From an uncultured Gammaproteobacteria bacterium (lineage in GTDB: Bacteria > Pseudomonadota > Gammaproteobacteria > PS1 > Pseudothioglobaceae), in NCBI GenBank assembly GCA_913020715.1, contig CAJVZH010000002.1, positions 101,378-165,377 of the forward strand: a stretch of 64,000 nucleotides of DNA, in the 5' to 3' direction. The notes under the pieces are model-generated. The model did no database searches. It saw nothing but the letters and a program-made list of their open reading frames with translations, and was not told the origin of the DNA. Shown in pieces: positions 33,184 through 42,243 of this stretch. Within the stretch, counting starts at the first letter, position 1. Every line of letters starts with the position of its first letter. The translations under genes and the position numbers were made by a program.

Positions 33184-35352
33184 ATGTCAGAATGCAACCC
33201 ACGTAAAACCCGATCTTATCAACTGCAATGGGATGAGTGGGGTATGCCAATCATTAGTTCGACTACAATGTCGGGTTTATGCCAAGGGTGGGGGTTTGCG
33301 CAGACATTTTTAAATCCGAACTTATTGTTGTTGGCCTACTTAAGGGGTCAGGGACGAAGTGCTGAGTACGTTGGCGCTCATTCCGACTTTGGCGCAAGCA
33401 ACCTGACCAAACAACCAGACGGCGTCGATTTTTTGCAATCCGATGTACTGGTTCGCAGCCTGCAAATACCGCAGTTAGCAGATGAGGCTTGGTCGAATCA
33501 AGATGATGAGGTTAAGGCTTGTATTACAGCCTTTGCTACAGGCGTAAACGAGTGTCGCGAGGAATATCCGGAGCGTTTTGATTCTCGATTGAGGGATGTA
33601 AAAATAACACCCAAAGCAGTTCTCGGCCATACTCTGAATATTTTAATTGGCTTTCAAATGATGCTTCGTTTACCGACAATAGCCACTTGGATGCAAGGCA
33701 AAGACATTTCATTGCCAAGTTGGCAAGATTTTGCCAATGCAGGATCAAATAATTGCGCTATTGGGCCAAGTAAAAGCAAAGAGGGTCACCCCATGTTGGT
33801 GATTAATCCACATACACAGTGGGATGTGGATTTGAATACATTTACTGAAGCTCGTCTTGAGCTTACAGACGGTAGTGGCTTTTGTTTTCAAGGCGCTGCT
33901 ATGCTAGGTTGGCCCATGCCAATTATGGGCTGTAATGCACATCTTGGTTACGGTGGCACTGTAAATACTCAAAATGGCATTACTTTTTACGAATTGAGTG
34001 CTGATAATGGGCAATTTGAACTTGATAATACCAAGCAAACTCTTAGCTTGAGTGGAGAGGCGGTTAAAGTGCGTACAGACAATGGAGAGCAAGAGATTCA
34101 TCAGCATATGGTTGTTTATTCAAGCGCCCATAACGCTCACGCAATTGCTACTAGAGATGAAAAATTATTGCTAATCAATGTTGGAGGTAGAGGTAATGTT
34201 TGTCTTTTGCGGCAGCTGTTAGACATGATGCGAGCTCAAAGTTTGAGCGGCTTTCAAACCGCATTGAAGCAACACCAATTGCCATTGTTTAATACGATTT
34301 ACGCTGGTAGGGACTCGCAAGATCAGAGCAGCCATATTCACTTCAGTTGGCATTCGCTCGCCCCTCAAAGAGAGAAAGGCTCTTGGGAGGACTGGTGGCA
34401 TGTTTTGGATGGTCACTTGTCGGCTAATATTGCTAAAGGCCAAGTCAGCTACGAGCAGTTGCTCAAATGCGAAGATCCTGATTCTGGTTGGCTGCAAAAT
34501 TGTAACGATTCGCCGCATTTTGCAACACTGCCTTCGCCGTTTGACCCTGCAGATCATCCTGATTGGCTTTGTCCGGTATTTAGTAATATTCGTTGCCAAA
34601 GCTTTTCCCGCATACTCGCAGAGCAAGAGCAATTTGATTTGGATTCGTTTACAAAGGCTAAGCTCTCTACTCGAGTAGAGTTGGCACTTAGAGTAGTGCC
34701 GCAGTTGTGCAATGCTATTACTGAAGGCCACTCTCAGGCGTTACAGGCTTGCAAAAAAGTTTTGGCGTCATGGGATTTTCATACCAACCCTAGCAGCAAG
34801 GGTGCTTACTTATTTCTGCATTGGCTGTTAAATTTAGGCATTGTTGATACTAATGCTTCGCCATTATTCTCTGATAGCTACGACCAAGTTCTTGCAGCCG
34901 ATCCGGAGCGTTATATGGACTCGCTTCTAAAACCAGGAAAAATTGCCAATATGACGCATGCCCTGTCAATACTTGAAAAAGCAGCCGAAATTCTCACAGA
35001 GGAAGGTCATGCGCTTGATGTGGCTTGGGGTGATGTTTTAACAATAAGTCATGGAAAGTACAGCTTTCCTGCGGTAGGTGGGCCGGGTGACCCAATGGGA
35101 ATCATCTCTGCTATCCCGCTTAAGCCAGCACTAAGACCATTTATTAAGGGTGGTGCATTGCCTGCCAATCGTATTGAGAATGAAGGCGGTGAAACCTTTG
35201 TAATGGTGGCTCAGTTCACACCAGAAGGCGCCGAAGGTGGCTCGTTCGTTTCGTACGGTCAATCAAGCCATCCGGACAGCAAGCATTTTGGTGATCAGTT
35301 AGAGCTTGTTAGTCGTCGACAATTACGTCCGTTCAAAATAACCAAACAATAA
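33184..35352 (+). CDS. Penicillin acylase-family (Ntn) amidohydrolase without a signal peptide
   Basis: Family members split amide bonds of acyl homoserine lactones, beta-lactams or N-acyl amino acids after autocatalytic cleavage that exposes an N-terminal Ser. In these 722 residues the cleavage site is seen as AGSNNCAIGPSKSKEGHPML with Ser188 as nucleophile, followed by INPHTQWD and YGGTVNTQNG typical of the beta chain. Usual members are exported and start with a signal peptide; this one starts MSECNPRKTRSYQLQW, with none, so it would act in the cytoplasm. It follows the TetR gene by 13 bases and precedes fadD, which would activate a released fatty acid. Confidence 0.87.
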   Translation: MSECNPRKTRSYQLQWDEWGMPIISSTTMSGLCQGWGFAQTFLNPNLLLLAYLRGQGRSAEYVGAHSDFGASNLTKQPDGVDFLQSDVLVRSLQIPQLADEAWSNQDDEVKACITAFATGVNECREEYPERFDSRLRDVKITPKAVLGHTLNILIGFQMMLRLPTIATWMQGKDISLPSWQDFANAGSNNCAIGPSKSKEGHPMLVINPHTQWDVDLNTFTEARLELTDGSGFCFQGAAMLGWPMPIMGCNAHLGYGGTVNTQNGITFYELSADNGQFELDNTKQTLSLSGEAVKVRTDNGEQEIHQHMVVYSSAHNAHAIATRDEKLLLINVGGRGNVCLLRQLLDMMRAQSLSGFQTALKQHQLPLFNTIYAGRDSQDQSSHIHFSWHSLAPQREKGSWEDWWHVLDGHLSANIAKGQVSYEQLLKCEDPDSGWLQNCNDSPHFATLPSPFDPADHPDWLCPVFSNIRCQSFSRILAEQEQFDLDSFTKAKLSTRVELALRVVPQLCNAITEGHSQALQACKKVLASWDFHTNPSSKGAYLFLHWLLNLGIVDTNASPLFSDSYDQVLAADPERYMDSLLKPGKIANMTHALSILEKAAEILTEEGHALDVAWGDVLTISHGKYSFPAVGGPGDPMGIISAIPLKPALRPFIKGGALPANRIENEGGETFVMVAQFTPEGAEGGSFVSYGQSSHPDSKHFGDQLELVSRRQLRPFKITKQ

Positions 35353-35376
35353 TCCTAATAACTGGAGAGAGAGTTA

Positions 35377-37014
35377 ATGAGCACAATGCCACATCATTTT
35401 TTAAACAACCCGCCAAAATCGTTTGCCAAAACCATAGATGAAAATGCTTATAGTTCGATAGTGGATCTGGTTCGGCAGTCGTGTGAAAAATTTTCTGATC
35501 GCCCAGCTTTTTCAAGTTTTGGTCAGGTGCTGAGTTATGCCGAAATTGACCGAAAATCTGATTATGTTGCAGCTTACTTGCAGACAGATCTTGGCCTAAC
35601 AAAGGGTGATCGTGTGGCGTTAATGTCACCTAATATTATGGCCTTTCCTGTGGCGATGTTGGGCATTTTGAAGGCGGGCTTAATTCAAGTTAACGTTAAC
35701 CCACTTTATACAGCCAGAGAACTCACTCATCAGCTTAATGATGCGGACACCGACACCATTATTATTTATGGCGGGGTCACAGACGTATTGGCTGAGATGG
35801 TTGATCAGACCTCAATAAAAAATATTGTTATAGTTAATTTAGGTGATGCCACAAATGGAAGGCTGCCCTCACCAGAGGTGAATGAAAAATATAGAGACAC
35901 CATAACGCTCAATAATGTTCTGGAGCGCGGCAAAGATTTAAGTTTTACTAGGCCTAGTCTCGAGCTGTCCGATTTAATATTTCTTCAATATACAGGCGGG
36001 ACAACCGGCTTATCAAAAGGTGCAGCATTAACACACGGTAATTTAGTGGCGAATATTATGATGTATGACGCTGTTGCTGGTGAAATAACCCTTGATGGTG
36101 AAGAGGTTGTAATTACTGCGTTGCCGCTTTATCACATCTTTGCCTTAATGGTGAATTTCTTATCGTACTTTAAATATGGCGCACTGAATGTTTTGATCGC
36201 TAATCCGAGGGACATGCCCGGCTTTGTTGCTGAGCTCGATAAATGGAAATTCAGTGCAATCTCAGGCGTTAACACGCTCTATAACGGCCTTTTGCATACA
36301 CCGGGTTTTGCCGATCTTGATTTTGATAACCTTAAGGCCGCTTGGGGTGGTGGTGCAGCCATTCAGCGAGTTGTGTCAGATCAATGGTTGGAGTTTACAG
36401 GGCAGCACATTAAAGAGGGTTATGGGCTTAGTGAGACATCACCAATTTTGACCCTTAATCCGCTAGAAATTCGGCATTTTACTGAAACAGTCGGACTTCC
36501 AATGCCATCAACCGAGATTACCTTACGAGATGGCGAGGGAAATGAGGTGGTAGATGGTGAGCCAGGAGAGCTTTGGGCGCGAGGTCCGCAAGTAATGAAG
36601 GGGTATTGGCGTAACCCAGAGGCTAATGCCGAAGTGATGACCAAAGACGGCTTCTTTAAAACAGGCGACGTAGCAATATTGACAGAAGAGGGTTACTATA
36701 AAATTGTTGATCGAATTAAAGACATGGTGCTTGTTTCCGGTTTTAACGTTTACCCAACTGAGATTGAGAATGTTATTGCAGAAATGACCGATATTGTAGA
36801 GGTTGCAGTAATTGGCGTGCCTGATGACAAAACCGGCGAGTCAGTGAAAGCGTTTGCTGTTCGCTCACGTGATGGCCTTTCTGGTTCAGAAGTGCAAAAT
36901 TATTGCCGTGATAATTTAGCGGCTTATAAAGTGCCAAAATATGTGGAATTTATTGATGAGTTACCCAAATCTACGGTAGGCAAAATCTTGCGTCGTGAAC
37001 TCCGTAATTATTAG
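35377..37014 (+). CDS. fadD: Long-chain fatty acid-CoA ligase (second FadD copy)
   Basis: A 545-residue FadD-type ligase with YTGGTTGLSKGAALTHGN, YGLSETSPILTLNP, the signature DRIKDMVLVSGFNVYPTEIE and the catalytic lysine in TVGKILRREL. It is clearly related to, but distinct from, the copy at 29322. The start follows CTGGAGAGAGAGTTA. Its position after the acylase gene suggests it activates the acid released by that hydrolase. Confidence 0.92.
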   Translation: MSTMPHHFLNNPPKSFAKTIDENAYSSIVDLVRQSCEKFSDRPAFSSFGQVLSYAEIDRKSDYVAAYLQTDLGLTKGDRVALMSPNIMAFPVAMLGILKAGLIQVNVNPLYTARELTHQLNDADTDTIIIYGGVTDVLAEMVDQTSIKNIVIVNLGDATNGRLPSPEVNEKYRDTITLNNVLERGKDLSFTRPSLELSDLIFLQYTGGTTGLSKGAALTHGNLVANIMMYDAVAGEITLDGEEVVITALPLYHIFALMVNFLSYFKYGALNVLIANPRDMPGFVAELDKWKFSAISGVNTLYNGLLHTPGFADLDFDNLKAAWGGGAAIQRVVSDQWLEFTGQHIKEGYGLSETSPILTLNPLEIRHFTETVGLPMPSTEITLRDGEGNEVVDGEPGELWARGPQVMKGYWRNPEANAEVMTKDGFFKTGDVAILTEEGYYKIVDRIKDMVLVSGFNVYPTEIENVIAEMTDIVEVAVIGVPDDKTGESVKAFAVRSRDGLSGSEVQNYCRDNLAAYKVPKYVEFIDELPKSTVGKILRRELRNY

Positions 37015-37024
37015 GCTAAGTTGA

Positions 37025-37930
37025 GTGATACATACATCTAAAACGCCGGTTAAAGCATTTATTTGGGCTACGGCCGGCGCAATTTTTCTGGTTTTGGCAG
37101 ATTTTATTATCAAAAATATAACTGCCACCGGCACCAGTATGGCTACGTTATTCTTTTTTGCTTGGCCATCTGGCGCAATTTTTTTGCTGATCTTGTCAAG
37201 GAATGTGGGCGGGGTTCGACATCATTTGTACCCGAAATATCCTAAAACTTTGTTCATTCGTGGCTTGTTTTTGGTTATGGCTGGCTATTTTTTGTTTAAT
37301 AGCTTGCTACACAATCCATTTTCGCAACACATTATGATTACTCAGCTCGCACCCGTTTTTACGTTAATTTTTTCAGTTATTTTTTTTAAAGAAGCTCTAA
37401 ATAAGCAAATATATATTGTAATCTTATTATGTGTATTGGGTTTATGGCTAATCATTGACCCAAGATTTGACTCTGCCAGTTCTTTTTTATTTCTTGCACT
37501 GATTACGGCCATTATTCAGGGCGGTTCCCACACATTTGTTGCAGGCAATGCTCATCGAGTTACACCACTGGGATTTACATTTTGGGGGACGGGTTTATTG
37601 GCATTTGTCGGGGGTATTTTGTGGTTATTGTTCGAAAGAGACGTGCCAGATCTAAAAACGCTTTTCTGGATACAGCTGACATCTCTCTCTGCATGTGTCG
37701 GATTAGCAATGCTCGCTTATGCCCTACAACAGGCCCGACCTAATGTTGGCCAGGTGAGTGTTATGCTCTATATTCAAACACCAGCAGCCATCTTTTTGGG
37801 CTGGTTCTTTTTTAACGAGAAACTCGCCATGAATTCGATTATTGGAGCTTGCTTAATTATAGGTGCTGGCGCTTACTTGGCAACAAATAACTCTTCAAAA
37901 GTTAACAGAGCGGTGACGGACGAGATTTGA
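37025..37930 (+). CDS. DMT-superfamily (EamA) transporter
   Basis: Inner-membrane protein of 301 residues with about ten hydrophobic segments, arranged as two EamA repeats. These proteins usually export small metabolites. The start is GTG 37025, 10 bases after the fadD stop; no better codon is seen nearby. In this operon it may export the amine or lactone half left after amide cleavage, or simply relieve an inhibitory product; this is inference from context. Confidence 0.82.
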   Translation: MIHTSKTPVKAFIWATAGAIFLVLADFIIKNITATGTSMATLFFFAWPSGAIFLLILSRNVGGVRHHLYPKYPKTLFIRGLFLVMAGYFLFNSLLHNPFSQHIMITQLAPVFTLIFSVIFFKEALNKQIYIVILLCVLGLWLIIDPRFDSASSFLFLALITAIIQGGSHTFVAGNAHRVTPLGFTFWGTGLLAFVGGILWLLFERDVPDLKTLFWIQLTSLSACVGLAMLAYALQQARPNVGQVSVMLYIQTPAAIFLGWFFFNEKLAMNSIIGACLIIGAGAYLATNNSSKVNRAVTDEI

Positions 37931-38401
37931 ATGATGAAAATCGTGAATAAGGATAATATAAGCACTATAGTAGGGTTTCGGGCCAATTCTGCCCCGTGGT
38001 TTGTGATCGATCAGGATCGTATTGACACTTTTGCAGGTGCCACACTTGATCAGCAATTTATTCACGTGGACCCTGAAAAAGCTATGAACTCAATCTTTGG
38101 TGGTACAGTGGCTCATGGATTATTGGTTGTATCATTACTTCCCCATCTTATTGGTGAGAGCCTAGTGGGAGTCAAGGGCGCCGATGTAATGTTGAATTAT
38201 GGTTATGATAAAGTTAGGTTTATCTCGCCAGTTAAGGTTGGAAGCCAAGTGCGAGCTCTTTACGAGGTTGTGGAGGTTTATGAAAAAAATCCTGGTCAAT
38301 TTGTTCTGAAGCTAGACGTTACCATGGAGATAAAAGGCGAAGACAAGCCGGCGCTAATCATTGAGTGGCTGGTAATGTCGATCTTCTTGCCTGAAAAATA
38401 G
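37931..38401 (+). CDS. MaoC-like (R)-specific enoyl-CoA hydratase
   Basis: Hotdog-fold hydratase of 156 residues. The catalytic Asp-His pair is visible in FAGATLDQQFIHVDPEKA, followed by GGTVAHGLLVVSLLPHL. It would form or use (R)-3-hydroxyacyl-CoA, complementary to the S-specific hydratase of the FadN-like protein. It abuts the transporter stop and ends the TetR-led operon. ATG 37931 or the next codon ATG 37934 could be the start. Confidence 0.9.
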   Translation: MMKIVNKDNISTIVGFRANSAPWFVIDQDRIDTFAGATLDQQFIHVDPEKAMNSIFGGTVAHGLLVVSLLPHLIGESLVGVKGADVMLNYGYDKVRFISPVKVGSQVRALYEVVEVYEKNPGQFVLKLDVTMEIKGEDKPALIIEWLVMSIFLPEK

Positions 38402-38421
38402 GCTGCAAGAGGGAGGTTGAA

Positions 38422-39168
38422 TTATACGCCAGATGATTGTGGCGCCCTTAATGCGACAAATCCTTTTAAAATCATGTATTGACCAAGGCAATATGAGAGC
38501 GTGATCATGGCGCTTGCAAAAGATATTTCGTCAATGAATTTATTGTAAGCAAAAAAGCTATTGCATAAGATCAAGCTAAAGGCGCCGACAACAGTATAAG
38601 TAAAGGCATCAAAATTAACGCGACCAAATCTCCCTAGAGCTACCACGCCAAATATTGCCAAGATTGCTTGGTATAACAACACTGGCACCCAAAGCGTACC
38701 CAGATTAGGCAGCATGAATAGATACAAGCCAGCGGCGTAAATGATCATTCCTGCCTGCAAAGATTGTATTGCTATGTTTCTGCCAAGCCATGCACCGGCT
38801 GACCTTTGAAAATATATTATATAGCTTGCTTGTGCTACAAAGAATGCAACCATTCCTCCAATAAAAAAGATGTCATTGATGTCTTGTCCCATTACTAATA
38901 TATCGCCAAGTAGTGAGTACATAAATGCGACTAGTATCCAGTTTTGATATTCTTTATGACTCAAATACTTCGTTAAAAAGCACAGAGCCGAAATCATAAT
39001 TAAGGGTTTAGTAATTACATGAAAAATGTAATTCTGAGCGGTGAAAACATTTGGCTCAATAAAGGCATTGTGAGCAACAACATTTATCACCGTTAAGGCG
39101 ATAAATATCCAGGTAAATATATTCCAAGCTTTACTTTGTAGCATGCTGACTATATTAATGAGTTTCAA
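38422..39168 (-). CDS. YhhN/TMEM86-family membrane protein, putative lysoplasmalogenase
   Basis: Integral membrane protein of 248 residues with about eight hydrophobic segments. It holds the family motifs TKPLIMISALCFL and YSLLGDILVMGQ and the late SYCLGQYMIL; animal TMEM86 proteins cleave the vinyl-ether bond of lysoplasmalogen. The bacterial role is less clear. It is convergent with the MaoC gene and divergent from a fatty acid hydroxylase gene, so a lipid role is likely. Confidence 0.82.
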   Translation of the reverse strand: MKLINIVSMLQSKAWNIFTWIFIALTVINVVAHNAFIEPNVFTAQNYIFHVITKPLIMISALCFLTKYLSHKEYQNWILVAFMYSLLGDILVMGQDINDIFFIGGMVAFFVAQASYIIYFQRSAGAWLGRNIAIQSLQAGMIIYAAGLYLFMLPNLGTLWVPVLLYQAILAIFGVVALGRFGRVNFDAFTYTVVGAFSLILCNSFFAYNKFIDEISFASAMITLSYCLGQYMILKGFVALRAPQSSGV

Positions 39169-39260
39169 TGGATTTTGTTTGAAATTTTTCTACTACAAGG
39201 AAAGTGCATTTGGGCATGGACTAAATTGGATTCCCTCTAAGGGGGTAATACGGGCGTGGT

Positions 39261-40610
39261 ATGATGGCATTTAATCATTTGAGTGAGTATGCACAGCTAA
39301 TGAAGTACGACTACCAAGAAAGAGAGGTCGCTCAACAGCCGGATCGTGAGTTTGTTTACGGTACAGGAAAAATCAGCGCTTACGCCTCTGTACTACTAGG
39401 GTGTTTGAGTCTCATTTCAGTGTTTGCGTACTTGTATCCATCCTACCTAACCACCACCGATATGCGTGCTGTTTATGACGGAGAGCAGCTGCAAATTATT
39501 CTGAAATACGGCATGTGGTCGGCACTTTTTTTTGGGGTGGTGGCATTTGTTTCTAATGGCAGTAAAAAACTTGCTTTAATAGGTCTCTCCACAACTATAC
39601 TCGCTTTTGCGCTGGGTGGTTACACCATTGAAGTGAGTCCAGTTGAGCCAAAAAATTTAGCGATAGGCGTTGACTGGTTGGCGCTTAGTTTATTGGGTCA
39701 TGTTGTGTTTTTTACGTCGCTTGAAAAGATATTTCCTAAATATCGTGACCAGGTAATCTTGCGTAAGGAGTGGAAGCTGGATTTGGTGTATTTCGCTATT
39801 AATCACTTACTAATTACAACCTTTATACTTCTCGGTAATTATGCGATTCATCGCCTTCAATGGGCAATGAGTTTGCCATTACAAGAATACATTCAATCTC
39901 TGCCATTTTTCGTTCAATTCATTATCGCTGTTCTTATTGCTGACTTTGTGTTCTATTGGCAGCACCGGGTTTTTCACAAAGTAAAGATACTGTGGCCATT
40001 TCATGCGGTGCACCACTCTGTAGAGACAATGGATTGGCTAGCAGGCTCTAGAGCGCACATTGTTCACTCAATAATTGAACGAGTAGCGGTAGTGATCGGC
40101 CTTCATTTGATAGGGGTGGAGAAGGCGGTATTGGATGCTTATATTATTTTTGCCGCCATTCAATCCATTACCAATCACTGTAACTTGGGCATCCCTTGGG
40201 GCCCAATCAAATATATTTTAGTAACACCACAATTCCATCACTGGCATCATAGCTCTGAGAGGCCGGCGCTAGATACTAATTTTGGCGCACACACGACTAT
40301 ATTTGACCGGATGTTTGGCTCTTATCATTTCCCGGAAGGTCATTGGCCTGCACATTACGGCACAACGAAAAGACTGCCAAGAACGTTCTTTTCACAGTTG
40401 GCACACCCGTTTAATGCTGATGGTTATGACCTAAAACCAAGGCAAGTAAAAAAAGAAAAATTGGTCAAAATTTCCTTTTATATTCATAACGCCAAGAAGG
40501 AGGGGAAGACGGCTGCGCAGATTAGCGGGGCCTTGACTCTGATGGGGTGGCCTGCCGATGCAATCGACCAGGCTTTCGAGTTTGCGTCGAAAAACAAGCC
40601 CGCCGCCTAA
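39261..40610 (+). CDS. Fatty acid hydroxylase/sterol desaturase-family protein
   Basis: Membrane di-iron oxygenase of 449 residues. The eight-histidine pattern is clear: HRVFH (235-239), HAVHH (248-252), a further His in TNHCN (306) and HHWHH (326-330), between hydrophobic segments. About 100 residues at the N-terminus form extra membrane helices and a C-terminal domain of about 60 residues (from KEKLVKISFYIHNAKKEG) follows, reminiscent of a small helical module. Relatives hydroxylate lipids or cleave alkyl ethers. Its neighbour is a putative lysoplasmalogenase, so ether-lipid or sterol-like substrates are possible. Confidence 0.88.
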   Translation: MMAFNHLSEYAQLMKYDYQEREVAQQPDREFVYGTGKISAYASVLLGCLSLISVFAYLYPSYLTTTDMRAVYDGEQLQIILKYGMWSALFFGVVAFVSNGSKKLALIGLSTTILAFALGGYTIEVSPVEPKNLAIGVDWLALSLLGHVVFFTSLEKIFPKYRDQVILRKEWKLDLVYFAINHLLITTFILLGNYAIHRLQWAMSLPLQEYIQSLPFFVQFIIAVLIADFVFYWQHRVFHKVKILWPFHAVHHSVETMDWLAGSRAHIVHSIIERVAVVIGLHLIGVEKAVLDAYIIFAAIQSITNHCNLGIPWGPIKYILVTPQFHHWHHSSERPALDTNFGAHTTIFDRMFGSYHFPEGHWPAHYGTTKRLPRTFFSQLAHPFNADGYDLKPRQVKKEKLVKISFYIHNAKKEGKTAAQISGALTLMGWPADAIDQAFEFASKNKPAA

Positions 40611-40656
40611 ACAGTGTCTGGTTATATAATGACAGCATTGTTAACTGGACTGACTA

Positions 40657-41439
40657 ATGGCTGAAATTATTCCTTTATTGTTACTGGGTGCTTTTGCGGG
40701 TTTTGTTGCAGGCTTGTTGGGTATTGGCGGGGGCTTGATAATGGTGCCGGCCTTACTCTACCTTTTGTCTCCGACTACCGATCAATCGGTTTTAATGCAC
40801 ACAGCTGTCGGCACCGCCCTTGCAGCAATTGTCTTCACTTCGATTTCCAGTGTCTATGCACATCACCGGCATGGTGCAATTATTTGGCGATATTTTATTA
40901 AATTGACGCCGACTATTTTGCTCGGTGCCTATTGCGGCGCATTTGCTGCAAAACAGATGAGCTTTGACTTTATGCGCATATTTTTTGCTTGTTTTGAAAT
41001 TAGTATTGCCTTGATTATGTGGTTTGGCGTCAGCGCATCGGGACATGCCGACAATTTAGCTCGCTGGGTTTGGGGTGTGGTTGGCTATATCATCGGCCTA
41101 GTCTCGGCAATCGTTGGCATCGGCGGTGGCACCATGACAACGCCGTTTTTGGCTTATAACAATCTAGCCATTAAGAATTCTATCGCTACATCTGCCGCAG
41201 TCGGCATGCCGATTGCCATCGCTGGAAGTGTTGGTTTTATTGTTGCGGGCGCTGATGTTGAGGCTGCAAAAGGCGGGTTTGGATTTGTCAACTTAACTGC
41301 TCTTTTCAGTATTGTCGCTGCAAGTGTGTTGTTTGCTCCTTTGGGGGCGAAAGTAACTCATCTTGTTGACAGTAAAAAGTTAAAGAAAGGCTTTGCTGTC
41401 TTTCTTGCATTTCTAGGCCTGGCAGTTATTTTGTTTTAA
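40657..41439 (+). CDS. TauE/SafE-family anion exporter
   Basis: A 260-residue membrane protein with about eight hydrophobic segments and the two repeat motifs of the family, GLLGIGGGLIMVPALL near the start and IVGIGGGTMTTPFLAY in the second half. Members move sulfite, sulfoacetate or other small organic anions. A TATAAT-like box at about 40624 could give its own transcript. The substrate is unknown. Confidence 0.88.
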   Translation: MAEIIPLLLLGAFAGFVAGLLGIGGGLIMVPALLYLLSPTTDQSVLMHTAVGTALAAIVFTSISSVYAHHRHGAIIWRYFIKLTPTILLGAYCGAFAAKQMSFDFMRIFFACFEISIALIMWFGVSASGHADNLARWVWGVVGYIIGLVSAIVGIGGGTMTTPFLAYNNLAIKNSIATSAAVGMPIAIAGSVGFIVAGADVEAAKGGFGFVNLTALFSIVAASVLFAPLGAKVTHLVDSKKLKKGFAVFLAFLGLAVILF

Positions 41440-41448
41440 CGTAGCCAT

Positions 41449-42243
41449 ATGATTAAATATTGTCTCTTTTTACTGCTGTTTCCCTCTGTGGTGTTTGCTT
41501 GGGGCTCGTACACCAAGCAAGTTGATGTCTTTGGTGTTCCTGTCATTGCAACTGATTCGGTCTCCGATGCAAAGTTATTACATGCGGCTGGCGTTATGGC
41601 TGAGTACCTTGATAACAATCAAGACGGCAGGGTGGACGACCTTAATATTATTGAGGCTATGGTTAATCGCCACGCGTTTATATTTATGTCCGGCGGAGAG
41701 TTTGAGCAATTAATTGCACCATGGCCGAATGAAGTGTTTGACAGGGCTGAGGAATTTGGCCAGAATTTATTTTCTGGGGAAACTCACCCCAAAGGATCAA
41801 GTTTTGAGTATGGCTTTGATGCAACCCTTGAAGAAGTACTGCATTTGATCACTCATGTAGGCTATGCCAGTGTTTATCCGCAACAATTTGCTGAGAGCCC
41901 GGGAAGTGATTTAACAAACGCTATGGATGTTGCAAGAGGCGGGCATTTTGTTGCCATTCCAGATCGTTATCCGGCAAATGCTTGGTATACGTACGACGAT
42001 AAAACTTGTGATTACAGCTGCATGGCAACCGAATATTTTTATTGGTCATTAACCTCTTTATTGGGAGCGCAGTCCTATTCTGGTAGAGCAGAGGAAGTCT
42101 CAGAAGAGTGGAAATTAACAACTGCAAGTGAACTTAAATCTAAGGATAAACGAATTGTTGGCCTATTGTCTGCACTACCAATCAAGACACTACCGAAAGG
42201 TAGATATATAGGCACTAAATTAACTATTACACCAATCGATTAA
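41449..42243 (+). CDS. Secreted protein with an EF-hand-like loop and an HxxxH motif; function unknown
   Basis: A 264-residue protein I do not recognise. Residues 1-17 are a signal peptide (cut after VVFA). Residues 55-64 read DNNQDGRVDD, a good calcium-binding EF-hand loop. Residues 128-136 read EEVLHLITH, with His132 and His136 and nearby Glu residues, which resembles a zinc site of a metallohydrolase but not the strict HExxH of metzincins. Two cysteines in TCDYSCMATEY could form a disulfide. It begins 9 bases after the TauE gene and overlaps ubiX tail to tail by 4 bases. A calcium-dependent exported hydrolase is a guess. Confidence 0.75.
   Translation: MIKYCLFLLLFPSVVFAWGSYTKQVDVFGVPVIATDSVSDAKLLHAAGVMAEYLDNNQDGRVDDLNIIEAMVNRHAFIFMSGGEFEQLIAPWPNEVFDRAEEFGQNLFSGETHPKGSSFEYGFDATLEEVLHLITHVGYASVYPQQFAESPGSDLTNAMDVARGGHFVAIPDRYPANAWYTYDDKTCDYSCMATEYFYWSLTSLLGAQSYSGRAEEVSEEWKLTTASELKSKDKRIVGLLSALPIKTLPKGRYIGTKLTITPID

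Noticed and set aside
39227..39246. CCCT-CTA-AGGG hairpin before the fatty acid hydroxylase gene.
   Set aside because: A 4-bp stem with a 3-base loop is not enough to claim a regulatory structure.
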